NCBI RefSeq assembly: GCF_003852315.1
Contig: NZ_CP027762.1
Location: forward strand, 1,841,501 to 1,905,500
DNA: 64,000 bases
Source of the DNA: Pseudomonas sp. LBUM920
Lineage (GTDB): Bacteria > Pseudomonadota > Gammaproteobacteria > Pseudomonadales > Pseudomonadaceae
Direction: 5' to 3'
Position numbers and translations under genes: made by a program. Below are positions 1 through 7,877 of the stretch, one piece after another (the first letter of the stretch is position 1; every line of letters begins with the position of its first letter). Below the pieces are notes generated by a model. It saw only the letters and a program-made list of their open reading frames with translations, had not been told where the DNA came from and made no database searches.

Positions 1-82
1 TGAGCACCACGCCGGCAGGTTCGACAGGTACCAGCCAAGTCGGCAGCAGCAATAAGTCGAGCGGGGCGGCAGTGGAGGTCAT
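1..82 (-). CDS. mtaD: 5' end of MtaD-type 5-methylthioadenosine/S-adenosylhomocysteine deaminase (partial)
   Basis: Reading leftward from an ATG at 82-80, 27 codons are open to the window edge and begin MTSTAAPLDLLLLPTWLVPV. This is the usual amino end of pseudomonad TRZ/ATZ-family amidohydrolases that deaminate methylthioadenosine or S-adenosylhomocysteine. The catalytic metal-binding part lies outside the window, so the assignment rests on the short amino end and on context: the gene is divergent from mtnA, which handles the next stages of the same salvage route. The 109 bases between the two start codons must hold both promoters. Confidence 0.6.
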   Translation of the reverse strand, partial: MTSTAAPLDLLLLPTWLVPVEPAGVVL

Positions 83-191
83 CGCAGGCTTCTTCCCGGG
101 CAGCTATAAAAGAAGGGCGAAGTATACCCGAGCGTCCTGGCTGGCGGATCGCTATAATCGGCGGCTTTTGTTCATGAGTGCGGGGTAAGGG

Positions 192-1262
192 ATGCGCGAC
201 CGACTGTTAGCAGCGGAGAAAGTGAAGGCCATCGAATGGCGTGATGGCGCGCTGCACCTGCTCGATCAGCGTGCCTTGCCGTCTCGGGAGTCCTGGGTTG
301 CCTGCACCACTGTGGTTGAAGTGGCCGATGCCATACGCGCGATGGTGGTGCGCGGCGCGCCGGCCATTGGTATCAGCGCCGCCTATGGCCTGGTGCTCGC
401 CGCGCGTGAACGCATCGCTGAAGGCGGCGACTGGCAGGCCGCGTGGGAAGAAGACTACGCACTGTTGGCTGACAGCCGTCCGACAGCCGCGAACCTGTTC
501 TGGGCCTTGAAGCGCATGCGCGATCGCCTGGACCGCATCAAGAAGCACGCCGACCCGCTGGCGGCGCTGGAAGCGGAAGCGATTGCGATCCATGAAAGTG
601 ATCGAGAGGCCAATGTGGTCATGGCCCAGTTGGGCCTCGAGCGGATTCGCAAGCACCAGGGCAACGCCCAGGCGATCCTGACCCACGGCAATGCCGGCGC
701 ACTGGCCACAGGCGGGGTCGGCACGGCCTTGGGGGTGATACGCGCCGCGTTTCTGGAAGGGTTGGTCGAGCATGTCTATGTCAACGAGACGCGCCCCTGG
801 CTGCAAGGTTCGCGGCTGACGGCGTGGGAGCTGGCAGGCGAGGGTATTGCGGTCACGGTGAATGCTGACTCGGCTGGCGCGCATATCCTCAAGACCAAGG
901 GCGTGACCTGGGTGGTGGTCGGCGCCGACTGCATTGCCGCCAACGGTGATGTGGTCGGCACGATCGGCACGTATCAGTTGGCCGTATGCGCGATGCACCA
1001 TGGCGTGCGCTTTATGGTGGTGGCGCCCAGCTCGACACTCGATTTGATGATGGCCACGGGTGAAGACGTCGCCCTGGAGGAGCGTGATCCCGGTGAGTTG
1101 CTGGACGTCATGGGGCAACAGTTGGATGTGGCAGCTTTGAATCCCGTGTTCGACGTCACCCCGGCTGATCTGATTGATGTGATCGTGACCGAAAAAGGCA
1201 TCGTCGAGCGCCCGGACACCGCCAAGCTGGCCAAGTTGATGTGCCGTAAGCGCCTGCATTGA
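192..1262 (+). CDS. mtnA: S-methyl-5-thioribose-1-phosphate isomerase
   Basis: Cytosolic isomerase converting methylthioribose-1-phosphate to methylthioribulose-1-phosphate in methionine salvage. The 356-residue product has family hallmarks: the substrate-binding RGAPAIG stretch near residue 53, ILTHGNAGALATGG near residue 162 (with N and G where many homologues carry a Cys), NETRPWLQGSRLTAWEL near 197 and the GADCIAANGDVVGTIGTYQLA stretch near 242 carrying the catalytic Asp. Length is normal for the family. The ATG at 192 follows a GTAAGGG ribosome-binding site. It is divergent from mtaD, consistent with both acting on methylthioadenosine breakdown. A REP pair follows the stop codon, and gyrA further on appears to be a separate unit. 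Confidence 0.93.
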   Translation: MRDRLLAAEKVKAIEWRDGALHLLDQRALPSRESWVACTTVVEVADAIRAMVVRGAPAIGISAAYGLVLAARERIAEGGDWQAAWEEDYALLADSRPTAANLFWALKRMRDRLDRIKKHADPLAALEAEAIAIHESDREANVVMAQLGLERIRKHQGNAQAILTHGNAGALATGGVGTALGVIRAAFLEGLVEHVYVNETRPWLQGSRLTAWELAGEGIAVTVNADSAGAHILKTKGVTWVVVGADCIAANGDVVGTIGTYQLAVCAMHHGVRFMVVAPSSTLDLMMATGEDVALEERDPGELLDVMGQQLDVAALNPVFDVTPADLIDVIVTEKGIVERPDTAKLAKLMCRKRLH

Positions 1263-1288
1263 GGGGGGTTGGTGACTGTCAGGCTGCT

Positions 1289-1360
1289 ATCGGGGGCAAG
1301 CCCCCTCCCACATTTTGACTGTGTTCACACGTCGAGTGTGGGAGGGCGCTTGCCCCCGAT
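1289..1360. repeat. REP pair (REPIN)
   Basis: Two inverted arms of about 24 bases (1289-1312 and 1337-1360) carry a GGGGGCAAGC core with flanking CTCCCACA and are separated by about 24 bases. They match the extragenic palindromes typical of the P. fluorescens group and can fold into a long hairpin just after mtnA. The core here is the GGGGGCAAGCCCCC variant, unlike the GCGGGCTTGCCCGC form seen near kdp, so it may belong to a different REP subfamily. Confidence 0.85.
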
Positions 1361-1686
1361 TGGCCTTATAAGTCAATAAAACCCTTGGATCTGCCCTCAA
1401 AAAACAGCACCACCCCACCTCTGAGCCCCTCTCGTCGCCCTCAGGCCCGTCATCCGTCAACTAACTATGCTCCATGCGCATCTGGGGGATAGGTGCGTGG
1501 CGGCGATTGTGATAACATCCGGCGGTTTCCAGGGCTGCCTCAAGGGGCTGCCCATAACGTGCAGATCCGTGTCATAACTCGTTGATTTGTCGTAAGTCGT
1601 TGTCAGGCACTCTGCCGGCAGCGGCGAGCTTCGTTCGTCCCATAGGATGTGACGAGGTTTCACCCGAAAAAGGAATCAGGCTTCTC
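1361..1686. other. gyrA upstream region, no gene seen
   Basis: This stretch between the REP pair and the gyrA start has no convincing coding frame. A TGTGATAACAT element around 1508-1518 could serve as an extended -10 box for gyrA, but I see no clear partner -35 box. The last bases, around 1670-1680, hold an AAAAAGGAATCAGG purine-rich stretch that places ribosomes at the ATG at 1687. Confidence 0.4.
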
Positions 1687-4344
1687 ATGGGCGAACTGGC
1701 CAAAGAAATCCTCCCGGTCAATATCGAAGACGAGCTGAAACAGTCCTACCTCGACTACGCGATGAGCGTAATTGTCGGTCGGGCACTGCCTGATGCGCGC
1801 GATGGCTTGAAGCCCGTGCACCGGCGTGTGCTGTTCGCGATGAGCGAGCTGGGTAACGACTGGAACAAGCCGTACAAGAAATCTGCCCGTGTTGTCGGTG
1901 ACGTGATCGGTAAGTATCACCCTCACGGCGACACTGCGGTGTACGACACCATCGTTCGGATGGCGCAGCCGTTTTCCCTGCGCTACCTGCTGGTAGACGG
2001 CCAGGGCAACTTCGGTTCGGTCGACGGCGACAACGCTGCGGCCATGCGATACACCGAAGTGCGCATGACCAAGCTGGCGCACGAGCTGCTGGCCGACCTG
2101 CACAAAGAAACCGTGGACTGGGTGCCGAACTACGACGGCACCGAAATGATCCCGGCCGTCATGCCGACCAAGATCCCCAACCTGCTGGTCAACGGCTCCA
2201 GCGGTATCGCCGTGGGCATGGCGACCAACATCCCGCCACACAACCTCGGTGAAGTCATCGACGGTTGCCTGGCGCTTATCGACAACCCCGAGCTGACCGT
2301 CGATGAGCTGATGCAATACATCCCCGGTCCGGACTTCCCGACCGCCGCGATCATCAACGGTCGCGCCGGCATCATCGAAGCCTACCGCACCGGTCGCGGC
2401 CGCATTTACATGCGCGCCCGCTCGATCATCGAAGACATCGACAAGGTCGGTGGCCGTCAACAGATCGTCATCACCGAGCTGCCTTACCAGTTGAACAAGG
2501 CGCGTCTGATCGAAAAGATCGCCGAACTGGTTAAAGAGAAGAAGCTGGAAGGCATCACCGAGCTGCGCGACGAGTCCGACAAAGACGGTATGCGCGTGGT
2601 GATCGAGCTGCGTCGTGGCGAAGTGCCTGAGGTGATCCTCAACAACCTCTACGCCCAGACCCAGCTGCAAAGCGTGTTTGGTATCAACGTGGTTGCACTG
2701 ATCGACGGCCGTCCGCGCATCCTGAACCTCAAGGATCTGCTGGAAGCCTTCGTGCGTCACCGCCGCGAAGTGGTTACCCGCCGTACCGTGTTCGAACTGC
2801 GTAAAGCGCGCGAACGTGGTCACATCCTCGAAGGCCAGGCCGTTGCTCTGTCGAACATCGACCCGGTCATCGCCCTGATCAAGGCTTCGCCGACGCCGTC
2901 GGAAGCTAAAGAAGCGCTGATCAAGATGCCGTGGGAATCCAGCGCCGTTGTGGCGATGGTTGAGCGCGCCGGCGCCGACTCGTGCCGCCCTGAGACCCTC
3001 GACCCGCAATACGGTCTGCGTGACGGCAAGTATTTCCTGTCGCCGGAACAGGCCCAGGCCATTCTGGAACTGCGCCTGCACCGCCTGACCGGTCTGGAGC
3101 ACGAGAAGCTGCTGGCCGAGTACCAGGAAATCCTCAACCAGATCGGCGAGTTGATCCGCATCCTCAGCAGCGCCGTGCGCCTGATGGAAGTGATCCGCGA
3201 AGAACTGGAAGTGATCCGCGCCGAATACGGCGATGTGCGTCGCACCGAAATCCTTGACGCCCGCCTCGACCTGACCCTGGGTGACATGATCCCGGAAGAA
3301 GAGCGCGTGGTGACCATCTCCCACGGTGGCTATGCCAAGACCCAGCCGTTGGCTGCGTACCAGGCCCAGCGTCGTGGCGGTAAAGGCAAATCGGCTACCG
3401 GCGTGAAGGATGAGGACTACATTGCTCACCTGCTGGTCGCCAACAGCCACACCACGCTGCTGCTGTTCTCCAGCAAAGGCAAAGTGTACTGGCTGAAAAC
3501 CTACGAAATCCCGGAAGCCTCGCGTGCCGCCCGTGGTCGCCCGTTGGTCAACCTGCTGCCGCTGGACAGTGACGAATACATCACCACCATGCTGCCGGTC
3601 GATGAGTACACCGAAGGTCACTTCATCTTCATGGCTACCGCCAAGGGCACCGTGAAGAAGACCCCGCTGGAATCCTTCAGCCGTCAGCGCAGCGTAGGCC
3701 TGATCGCCCTGGAACTGGACGAAGGCGACGTGCTGATCTCCGCTGCCATTACCGACGGCGAGCGTGAAGTCATGCTGTTCTCCGACGGCGGCAAAGTAAC
3801 GCGCTTCAAGGAATCCGACGTACGTGCCATGGGCCGTACCGCCCGCGGTGTGCGCGGCATGCGTCTGCCAGAAGGGCAGAAGCTGATTTCGATGCTGATT
3901 CCGGAAGAAGGCAGCCAGATCCTCACCGCTTCGGCGCGTGGTTATGGCAAGCGCACCGCGATTACCGAGTTCCCGGAGTACAAGCGTGGCGGCCAGGGCG
4001 TTATCGCCATGGTCAGCAACGATCGCAACGGCCGTCTGGTCGGCGCGGTCCAGGTGCTCGATGGCGAGGAAATCATGCTGATTTCCGACCAGGGCACCCT
4101 GGTGCGTACCCGTGTAGCCGAAGTGTCGAGCCTGGGCCGTAACACCCAGGGTGTGACCCTGATCAAGCTGGCCAAGGATGAAAAACTGGTCGGCCTGGAG
4201 CGGGTGCAGGAACCGTCGGAAGTTGAAGGCGAAGAGCTGGAAGAAGGTGAGGAATTCGACGGCGAGGTGATCGCAGCTGGCGATGACAACGTCGACGAGC
4301 CAACCCTCGATGCTGCCGCAGACGAAGAAGAACCGCAGGAATAA
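1687..4344 (+). CDS. gyrA: DNA gyrase subunit A
   Basis: Breakage-reunion subunit of DNA gyrase (885 residues), which introduces negative supercoils with GyrB. The start at 1687 (MGELAKEILPVNIEDELK) has an AGGAATCAGG ribosome-binding site and matches the known amino end; the frame is open 35 codons further upstream but without a signal. The catalytic tyrosine sits in AAMRYTEVRM. The quinolone-resistance region reads HPHGDTAVYDTIV, giving Thr83 and Asp87, which is the usual sensitive form in Pseudomonas. The QRRGGKG gyrase box needed for DNA wrapping is present near residue 560, and the tail is strongly acidic. It heads the aromatic supraoperon in position, but a terminator and REP pair separate it from serC. 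Confidence 0.98.
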   Translation: MGELAKEILPVNIEDELKQSYLDYAMSVIVGRALPDARDGLKPVHRRVLFAMSELGNDWNKPYKKSARVVGDVIGKYHPHGDTAVYDTIVRMAQPFSLRYLLVDGQGNFGSVDGDNAAAMRYTEVRMTKLAHELLADLHKETVDWVPNYDGTEMIPAVMPTKIPNLLVNGSSGIAVGMATNIPPHNLGEVIDGCLALIDNPELTVDELMQYIPGPDFPTAAIINGRAGIIEAYRTGRGRIYMRARSIIEDIDKVGGRQQIVITELPYQLNKARLIEKIAELVKEKKLEGITELRDESDKDGMRVVIELRRGEVPEVILNNLYAQTQLQSVFGINVVALIDGRPRILNLKDLLEAFVRHRREVVTRRTVFELRKARERGHILEGQAVALSNIDPVIALIKASPTPSEAKEALIKMPWESSAVVAMVERAGADSCRPETLDPQYGLRDGKYFLSPEQAQAILELRLHRLTGLEHEKLLAEYQEILNQIGELIRILSSAVRLMEVIREELEVIRAEYGDVRRTEILDARLDLTLGDMIPEEERVVTISHGGYAKTQPLAAYQAQRRGGKGKSATGVKDEDYIAHLLVANSHTTLLLFSSKGKVYWLKTYEIPEASRAARGRPLVNLLPLDSDEYITTMLPVDEYTEGHFIFMATAKGTVKKTPLESFSRQRSVGLIALELDEGDVLISAAITDGEREVMLFSDGGKVTRFKESDVRAMGRTARGVRGMRLPEGQKLISMLIPEEGSQILTASARGYGKRTAITEFPEYKRGGQGVIAMVSNDRNGRLVGAVQVLDGEEIMLISDQGTLVRTRVAEVSSLGRNTQGVTLIKLAKDEKLVGLERVQEPSEVEGEELEEGEEFDGEVIAAGDDNVDEPTLDAAADEEEPQE

Positions 4345-4354
4345 GCGGACACAC

Positions 4355-4388
4355 AGGGGGCGGATGAAGATTCGCCCCCTTGTTGTTT
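4355..4388 (+). terminator. Intrinsic terminator after gyrA
   Basis: An AGGGGGCG / CGCCCCCT stem with a ten-base loop is followed by TGTTGTTTGT, ten bases after the gyrA stop codon. The stem is strong; the T-run is interrupted, so some read-through toward serC is possible. Confidence 0.7.
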
Positions 4389-4424
4389 GTCCGAACGGAA
4401 ATATCGACAGCTGTGGAGATCGAG

Positions 4425-4514
4425 TGTGGGAACGGGCTTGCTCGCGAAAGCGGACTGACATTCACAAGAGATGTCGCCTGTTGGATCGCTTTCGCGAGCA
4501 AGCCCGCTCCCACA
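4425..4514. repeat. REP pair (REPIN)
   Basis: Inverted arms of about 28 bases, 4425-4452 and 4487-4514, each combine TGTGGGA(A/G)CGGGCTTGCT with CGCGAAAGCG. The left arm begins TGTGGGAA and the right arm ends CTCCCACA, one mismatch. The element fills the gap between gyrA and serC and is of the GCTCGCGAAAGC subtype. Confidence 0.85.
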
Positions 4515-4575
4515 TTGGATTGGGTGTCGGCTGATATGTTTGTGTGACTACCACCAGATCAGAGTGAGATTGGAT

Positions 4576-5661
4576 GTGAGCAAGAGAGCCTATAACTTCT
4601 GTGCCGGCCCCGCGGCGCTTCCTGAAGCAGTCCTGCAGCGCGCGCAGGGTGAACTCCTCGACTGGCATGGAAAAGGCCTCTCCGTGATGGAAATGAGCCA
4701 TCGCAGCGATGAGTTCGTGTCCATTGCCACCAAGGCCGAGCAGGATCTGCGCGACTTGCTGGACATCCCCTCAAACTACAAAGTGCTGTTCCTGCAAGGC
4801 GGCGCGAGCCAGCAGTTTGCTCAACTGCCGCTGAACCTGCTGCCCGAAGGCGGCACGGCCGACTATATCGACACCGGTATCTGGGGCCAGAAGGCCATTG
4901 AAGAGGCCTCGCGTTACGGCCACGTCAATGTTGCAGGCACCGCCAAGCCTTACGATTACTTCGCCATTCCGGGTCAGAACGAGTGGAAGCTGTCTGCGGA
5001 TGCGGCCTACGTTCACTACGTCGCCAACGAAACCATCGGCGGCCTGGAGTTTGACTGGGTGCCGGAAGTGGGCGATGTGCCGTTGGTGTGCGACATGTCC
5101 TCGGACATCCTCTCGCGCCCGATCGATGTGTCCAAGTACGGCATGATCTACGCCGGGGCGCAGAAGAACATCGGCCCGAGCGGCATCCTGGTCAACATCA
5201 TCCGTGAAGACTTGCTGGGTCGCGCCCGTTCGGTGTGCCCGACCATGCTCAATTACAAGGTCGCGGCTGACAACGGCTCGATGTACAACACGCCGCCGGC
5301 ATTTGCCTGGTACCTCTCGGGCCTGGTGTTCGAGTGGCTCAAGGAGCAGGGCGGTGTCGCCGCCATGGGCAAGCTCAACGAAGAGAAGAAGCGCACCCTG
5401 TACGATTTCATTGACGCCAGCGGCCTGTACAGCAACCCAATCAACCTCACTGACCGCTCGTGGATGAACGTGCCGTTCCGTCTGGCTGATGACCGCCTGG
5501 ACAAGCCGTTCCTGGCCGGTGCCGACGCACGTGGCCTGCTGAACCTCAAGGGTCACCGTTCGGTCGGTGGCATGCGCGCCTCTATCTACAACGCTGTCGA
5601 CATCAACGCGATCAACGCGCTGGTTGCCTACATGGCAGAGTTCGAAAAGGAACACGGCTAA
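4576..5661 (+). CDS. serC: Phosphoserine aminotransferase
   Basis: PLP-dependent enzyme (361 residues) making phosphoserine from phosphohydroxypyruvate, and also serving pyridoxine synthesis. I chose the GTG at 4576 (V/M-SKRAYNFCAGPAALPEAV), which fits the conserved amino end; an in-frame TTG lies two codons upstream and the open frame extends to 4471 over the REP arm, which is not expected to be coding. The PLP lysine is in YAGAQKNIGPSG, and the phosphate-binding GGASQQFAQLP stretch is present. The stop codon overlaps the pheA start by one base, indicating translational coupling in the aromatic supraoperon. Confidence 0.95.
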   Translation: MSKRAYNFCAGPAALPEAVLQRAQGELLDWHGKGLSVMEMSHRSDEFVSIATKAEQDLRDLLDIPSNYKVLFLQGGASQQFAQLPLNLLPEGGTADYIDTGIWGQKAIEEASRYGHVNVAGTAKPYDYFAIPGQNEWKLSADAAYVHYVANETIGGLEFDWVPEVGDVPLVCDMSSDILSRPIDVSKYGMIYAGAQKNIGPSGILVNIIREDLLGRARSVCPTMLNYKVAADNGSMYNTPPAFAWYLSGLVFEWLKEQGGVAAMGKLNEEKKRTLYDFIDASGLYSNPINLTDRSWMNVPFRLADDRLDKPFLAGADARGLLNLKGHRSVGGMRASIYNAVDINAINALVAYMAEFEKEHG

Positions 5662-6755
5662 TGTCTGAGCAAGAACTCAAGGCCCTGCGTGTACGTATTG
5701 ACAGCCTGGACGAGAAAGTCCTGGAGCTGATCAGTGAGCGCGCGCGGTGCGCCCAGGAAGTGGCACGGGTAAAAATGGCATCCCTGGCTGAAGGCGAAGT
5801 GCCGGTTTTCTACCGGCCTGAGCGCGAAGCCCAGGTGCTCAAGCGCGTGATGGAGCGCAACAAGGGGCCGTTGGGCAACGAAGAAATGGCGCGGTTGTTC
5901 CGTGAAATCATGTCCTCGTGCCTGGCCCTCGAGCAGCCGTTGAAAGTCGCGTACCTCGGCCCGGAAGGCACTTTCACGCAAGCGGCGGCCATGAAGCATT
6001 TTGGCCACGCGGTGATCAGCAAGCCGATGGCAGCGATTGACGAAGTGTTCCGTGAAGTGGCGGCGGGTGCGGTGAACTTTGGCGTGGTGCCCGTGGAAAA
6101 CTCCACCGAAGGCGCGGTCAACCACACGCTGGACAGCTTCCTTGAGCACGACATGGTGATCTGCGGAGAGGTCGAGCTGCGTATTCACCACCACTTGTTG
6201 GTGGGCGAGAACACCAAGACCGACAGCATCAGCCGCATCTATTCCCACGCCCAGTCACTGGCCCAGTGCCGCAAGTGGCTGGACGCGCATTACCCGAACG
6301 TCGAGCGCGTGGCGGTGTCCAGCAACGCCGAAGCGGCAAAGCGGGTCAAGGGCGAGTGGAATTCGGCCGCGATTGCCGGTGACATGGCTGCAGGCCTGTA
6401 TGGCCTGACGCGCCTGGCCGAGAAGATCGAGGACCGCCCGGACAACTCCACGCGTTTCTTGATGATTGGCAGCCAGGAAGTGCCGCCGACCGGCGACGAC
6501 AAGACCTCTATCATTGTCTCCATGAGCAACAAGCCCGGTGCGCTGCATGAGCTGCTGGTGCCGTTCCACGACAACGGGATTGACCTGACGCGAATCGAGA
6601 CACGTCCTTCGCGCAGCGGTAAATGGACTTATGTGTTCTTTATCGACTTCATCGGCCATCACCGCGACCCATTGGTTAAAGGTGTGCTGGAGAAAATCAG
6701 TCAGGAAGCCGTGGCACTCAAGGTGCTGGGCTCTTACCCGAAAGCGGTTTTGTGA
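5661..6755 (+). CDS. pheA: Bifunctional chorismate mutase / prephenate dehydratase (P-protein)
   Basis: Makes phenylpyruvate from chorismate through prephenate. The 364 residues hold an AroQ-type mutase domain (about 1-90, LRVRIDSLDEKVLELISERA), a dehydratase domain (about 95-270, with YLGPEGTFTQAA and the NSTRFLMIG motif containing the catalytic Thr-Arg-Phe) and a carboxy-terminal ACT domain (about 280-364) with GALHELL and IETRPSR, the phenylalanine-binding motifs. Feedback inhibition by phenylalanine is therefore expected. ATG at 5661 overlaps the serC stop, with an AAAAGGAA ribosome-binding site inside serC. Confidence 0.96.
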   Translation: MSEQELKALRVRIDSLDEKVLELISERARCAQEVARVKMASLAEGEVPVFYRPEREAQVLKRVMERNKGPLGNEEMARLFREIMSSCLALEQPLKVAYLGPEGTFTQAAAMKHFGHAVISKPMAAIDEVFREVAAGAVNFGVVPVENSTEGAVNHTLDSFLEHDMVICGEVELRIHHHLLVGENTKTDSISRIYSHAQSLAQCRKWLDAHYPNVERVAVSSNAEAAKRVKGEWNSAAIAGDMAAGLYGLTRLAEKIEDRPDNSTRFLMIGSQEVPPTGDDKTSIIVSMSNKPGALHELLVPFHDNGIDLTRIETRPSRSGKWTYVFFIDFIGHHRDPLVKGVLEKISQEAVALKVLGSYPKAVL

Positions 6756-6764
6756 GGCTTTAAC

Positions 6765-7877
6765 ATGAGTGGCAACTTCCTCGCCCTGGCTCAGCCGGGC
6801 GTGCAACAACTGTCGCCTTACGTTCCCGGCAAGCCCGTGGACGAGCTGGCGCGTGAGTTGAACCTGGACCCGTCGAAGATCGTCAAGCTGGCCAGCAACG
6901 AAAACCCGCTGGGCCCGAGCCCCAAGGTGCTGGCGGCGATTCGTGAGGAGTTGGCCGAGCTGACCCGCTACCCGGACGGTAATGGCTTTGCCCTCAAGTC
7001 CCTGCTGGCGGAAAACTGCCGGGTCGAGTTGAACCAGGTGACCCTGGGTAACGGCTCCAACGACATCCTTGAATTGGTCGGCCGTGCCTACCTGGCACCT
7101 GGCCTGAATGCCGTGTTCAGCGAGCACGCGTTTGCCGTCTACCCGATCGTCACTCAGGCAGTCGGCGCCGACGCACGCGTTATTCCGGCCAAGGACTGGG
7201 GTCACGACCTGCCGGCCATGCTGGCGGCCATCGACGCCCAGACCCGCGTGGTGTTTATCGCCAACCCGAATAACCCGACCGGCACCTGGTTCGATGCGCA
7301 AGCGCTGAACGACTTCCTGCAGGACGTGCCGGAACATGTGCTGGTGGTGCTGGACGAGGCCTATATCGAGTACGCCGAAGGCAGCGACCTGCCGGATGGC
7401 CTGGATTTTCTCGCGGCTTACCCGAACCTGCTGGTGTCGCGCACCTTCTCCAAGGCTTACGGCCTGGCGTCGTTGCGGGTTGGCTACGGCTTGTCGACGG
7501 CGGTGGTGGCCGACGTGCTAAACCGCGTGCGCCAACCGTTCAACGTCAACAGCCTTGCCTTGGCAGCGGCGTGTGCGGCGGTGAAGGACGCGGAATACCT
7601 GGAAGGGGGTCGTCGCATCAACGAAAGCGGCATGCTGCAACTGCAGGAAGGCTTCCGTGAGTTGGGGCTGGGCTGGATTCCATCCAAGGGCAACTTCATT
7701 TGCGTCGATCTTGCTCAAGTCGCCGCCCCGGTATTCCAGGGGCTGCTGCGCGAAGGCGTGATCGTGCGCCCGGTGGCCAACTACGGCATGCCGAACCACC
7801 TGCGTATCACCATCGGTTTGCCGGCGGAAAACAGCCGCTTCCTGGAGGCATTGGCCAAGGTTCTGGCTCGTGGTTGA
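6765..7877 (+). CDS. hisC: Histidinol-phosphate / aromatic aminotransferase
   Basis: Class II PLP aminotransferase of 370 residues. The PLP lysine lies in SRTFSKAYGLASLRVGYG, and NPNNPTGTWF and LDEAYIEYAEG are the expected cofactor contacts. Placed between pheA and tyrA, it is the supraoperon copy (often called hisC2 or hisHb), which in pseudomonads is thought to transaminate aromatic keto acids as well as histidinol phosphate. A second hisC in the histidine operon is expected elsewhere. It begins nine bases after pheA with GAGG as ribosome-binding site, and its stop codon lies inside the next gene. Confidence 0.93.
   Translation: MSGNFLALAQPGVQQLSPYVPGKPVDELARELNLDPSKIVKLASNENPLGPSPKVLAAIREELAELTRYPDGNGFALKSLLAENCRVELNQVTLGNGSNDILELVGRAYLAPGLNAVFSEHAFAVYPIVTQAVGADARVIPAKDWGHDLPAMLAAIDAQTRVVFIANPNNPTGTWFDAQALNDFLQDVPEHVLVVLDEAYIEYAEGSDLPDGLDFLAAYPNLLVSRTFSKAYGLASLRVGYGLSTAVVADVLNRVRQPFNVNSLALAAACAAVKDAEYLEGGRRINESGMLQLQEGFRELGLGWIPSKGNFICVDLAQVAAPVFQGLLREGVIVRPVANYGMPNHLRITIGLPAENSRFLEALAKVLARG

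Noticed and set aside
1337..1360. Right arm of the first REP pair as a terminator for mtnA
   Set aside because: No T-run follows; it is part of the repeat family and should not be called an intrinsic terminator.
1938..1950. Possible quinolone-resistance change at GyrA codon 83 (Thr)
   Set aside because: Thr83 is the normal residue in Pseudomonas, not an acquired change.
1660..4461. Very long leftward open frame opposite gyrA
   Set aside because: A shadow caused by the biased codon use of gyrA; its product is rich in His, Gln and Val with no domain.
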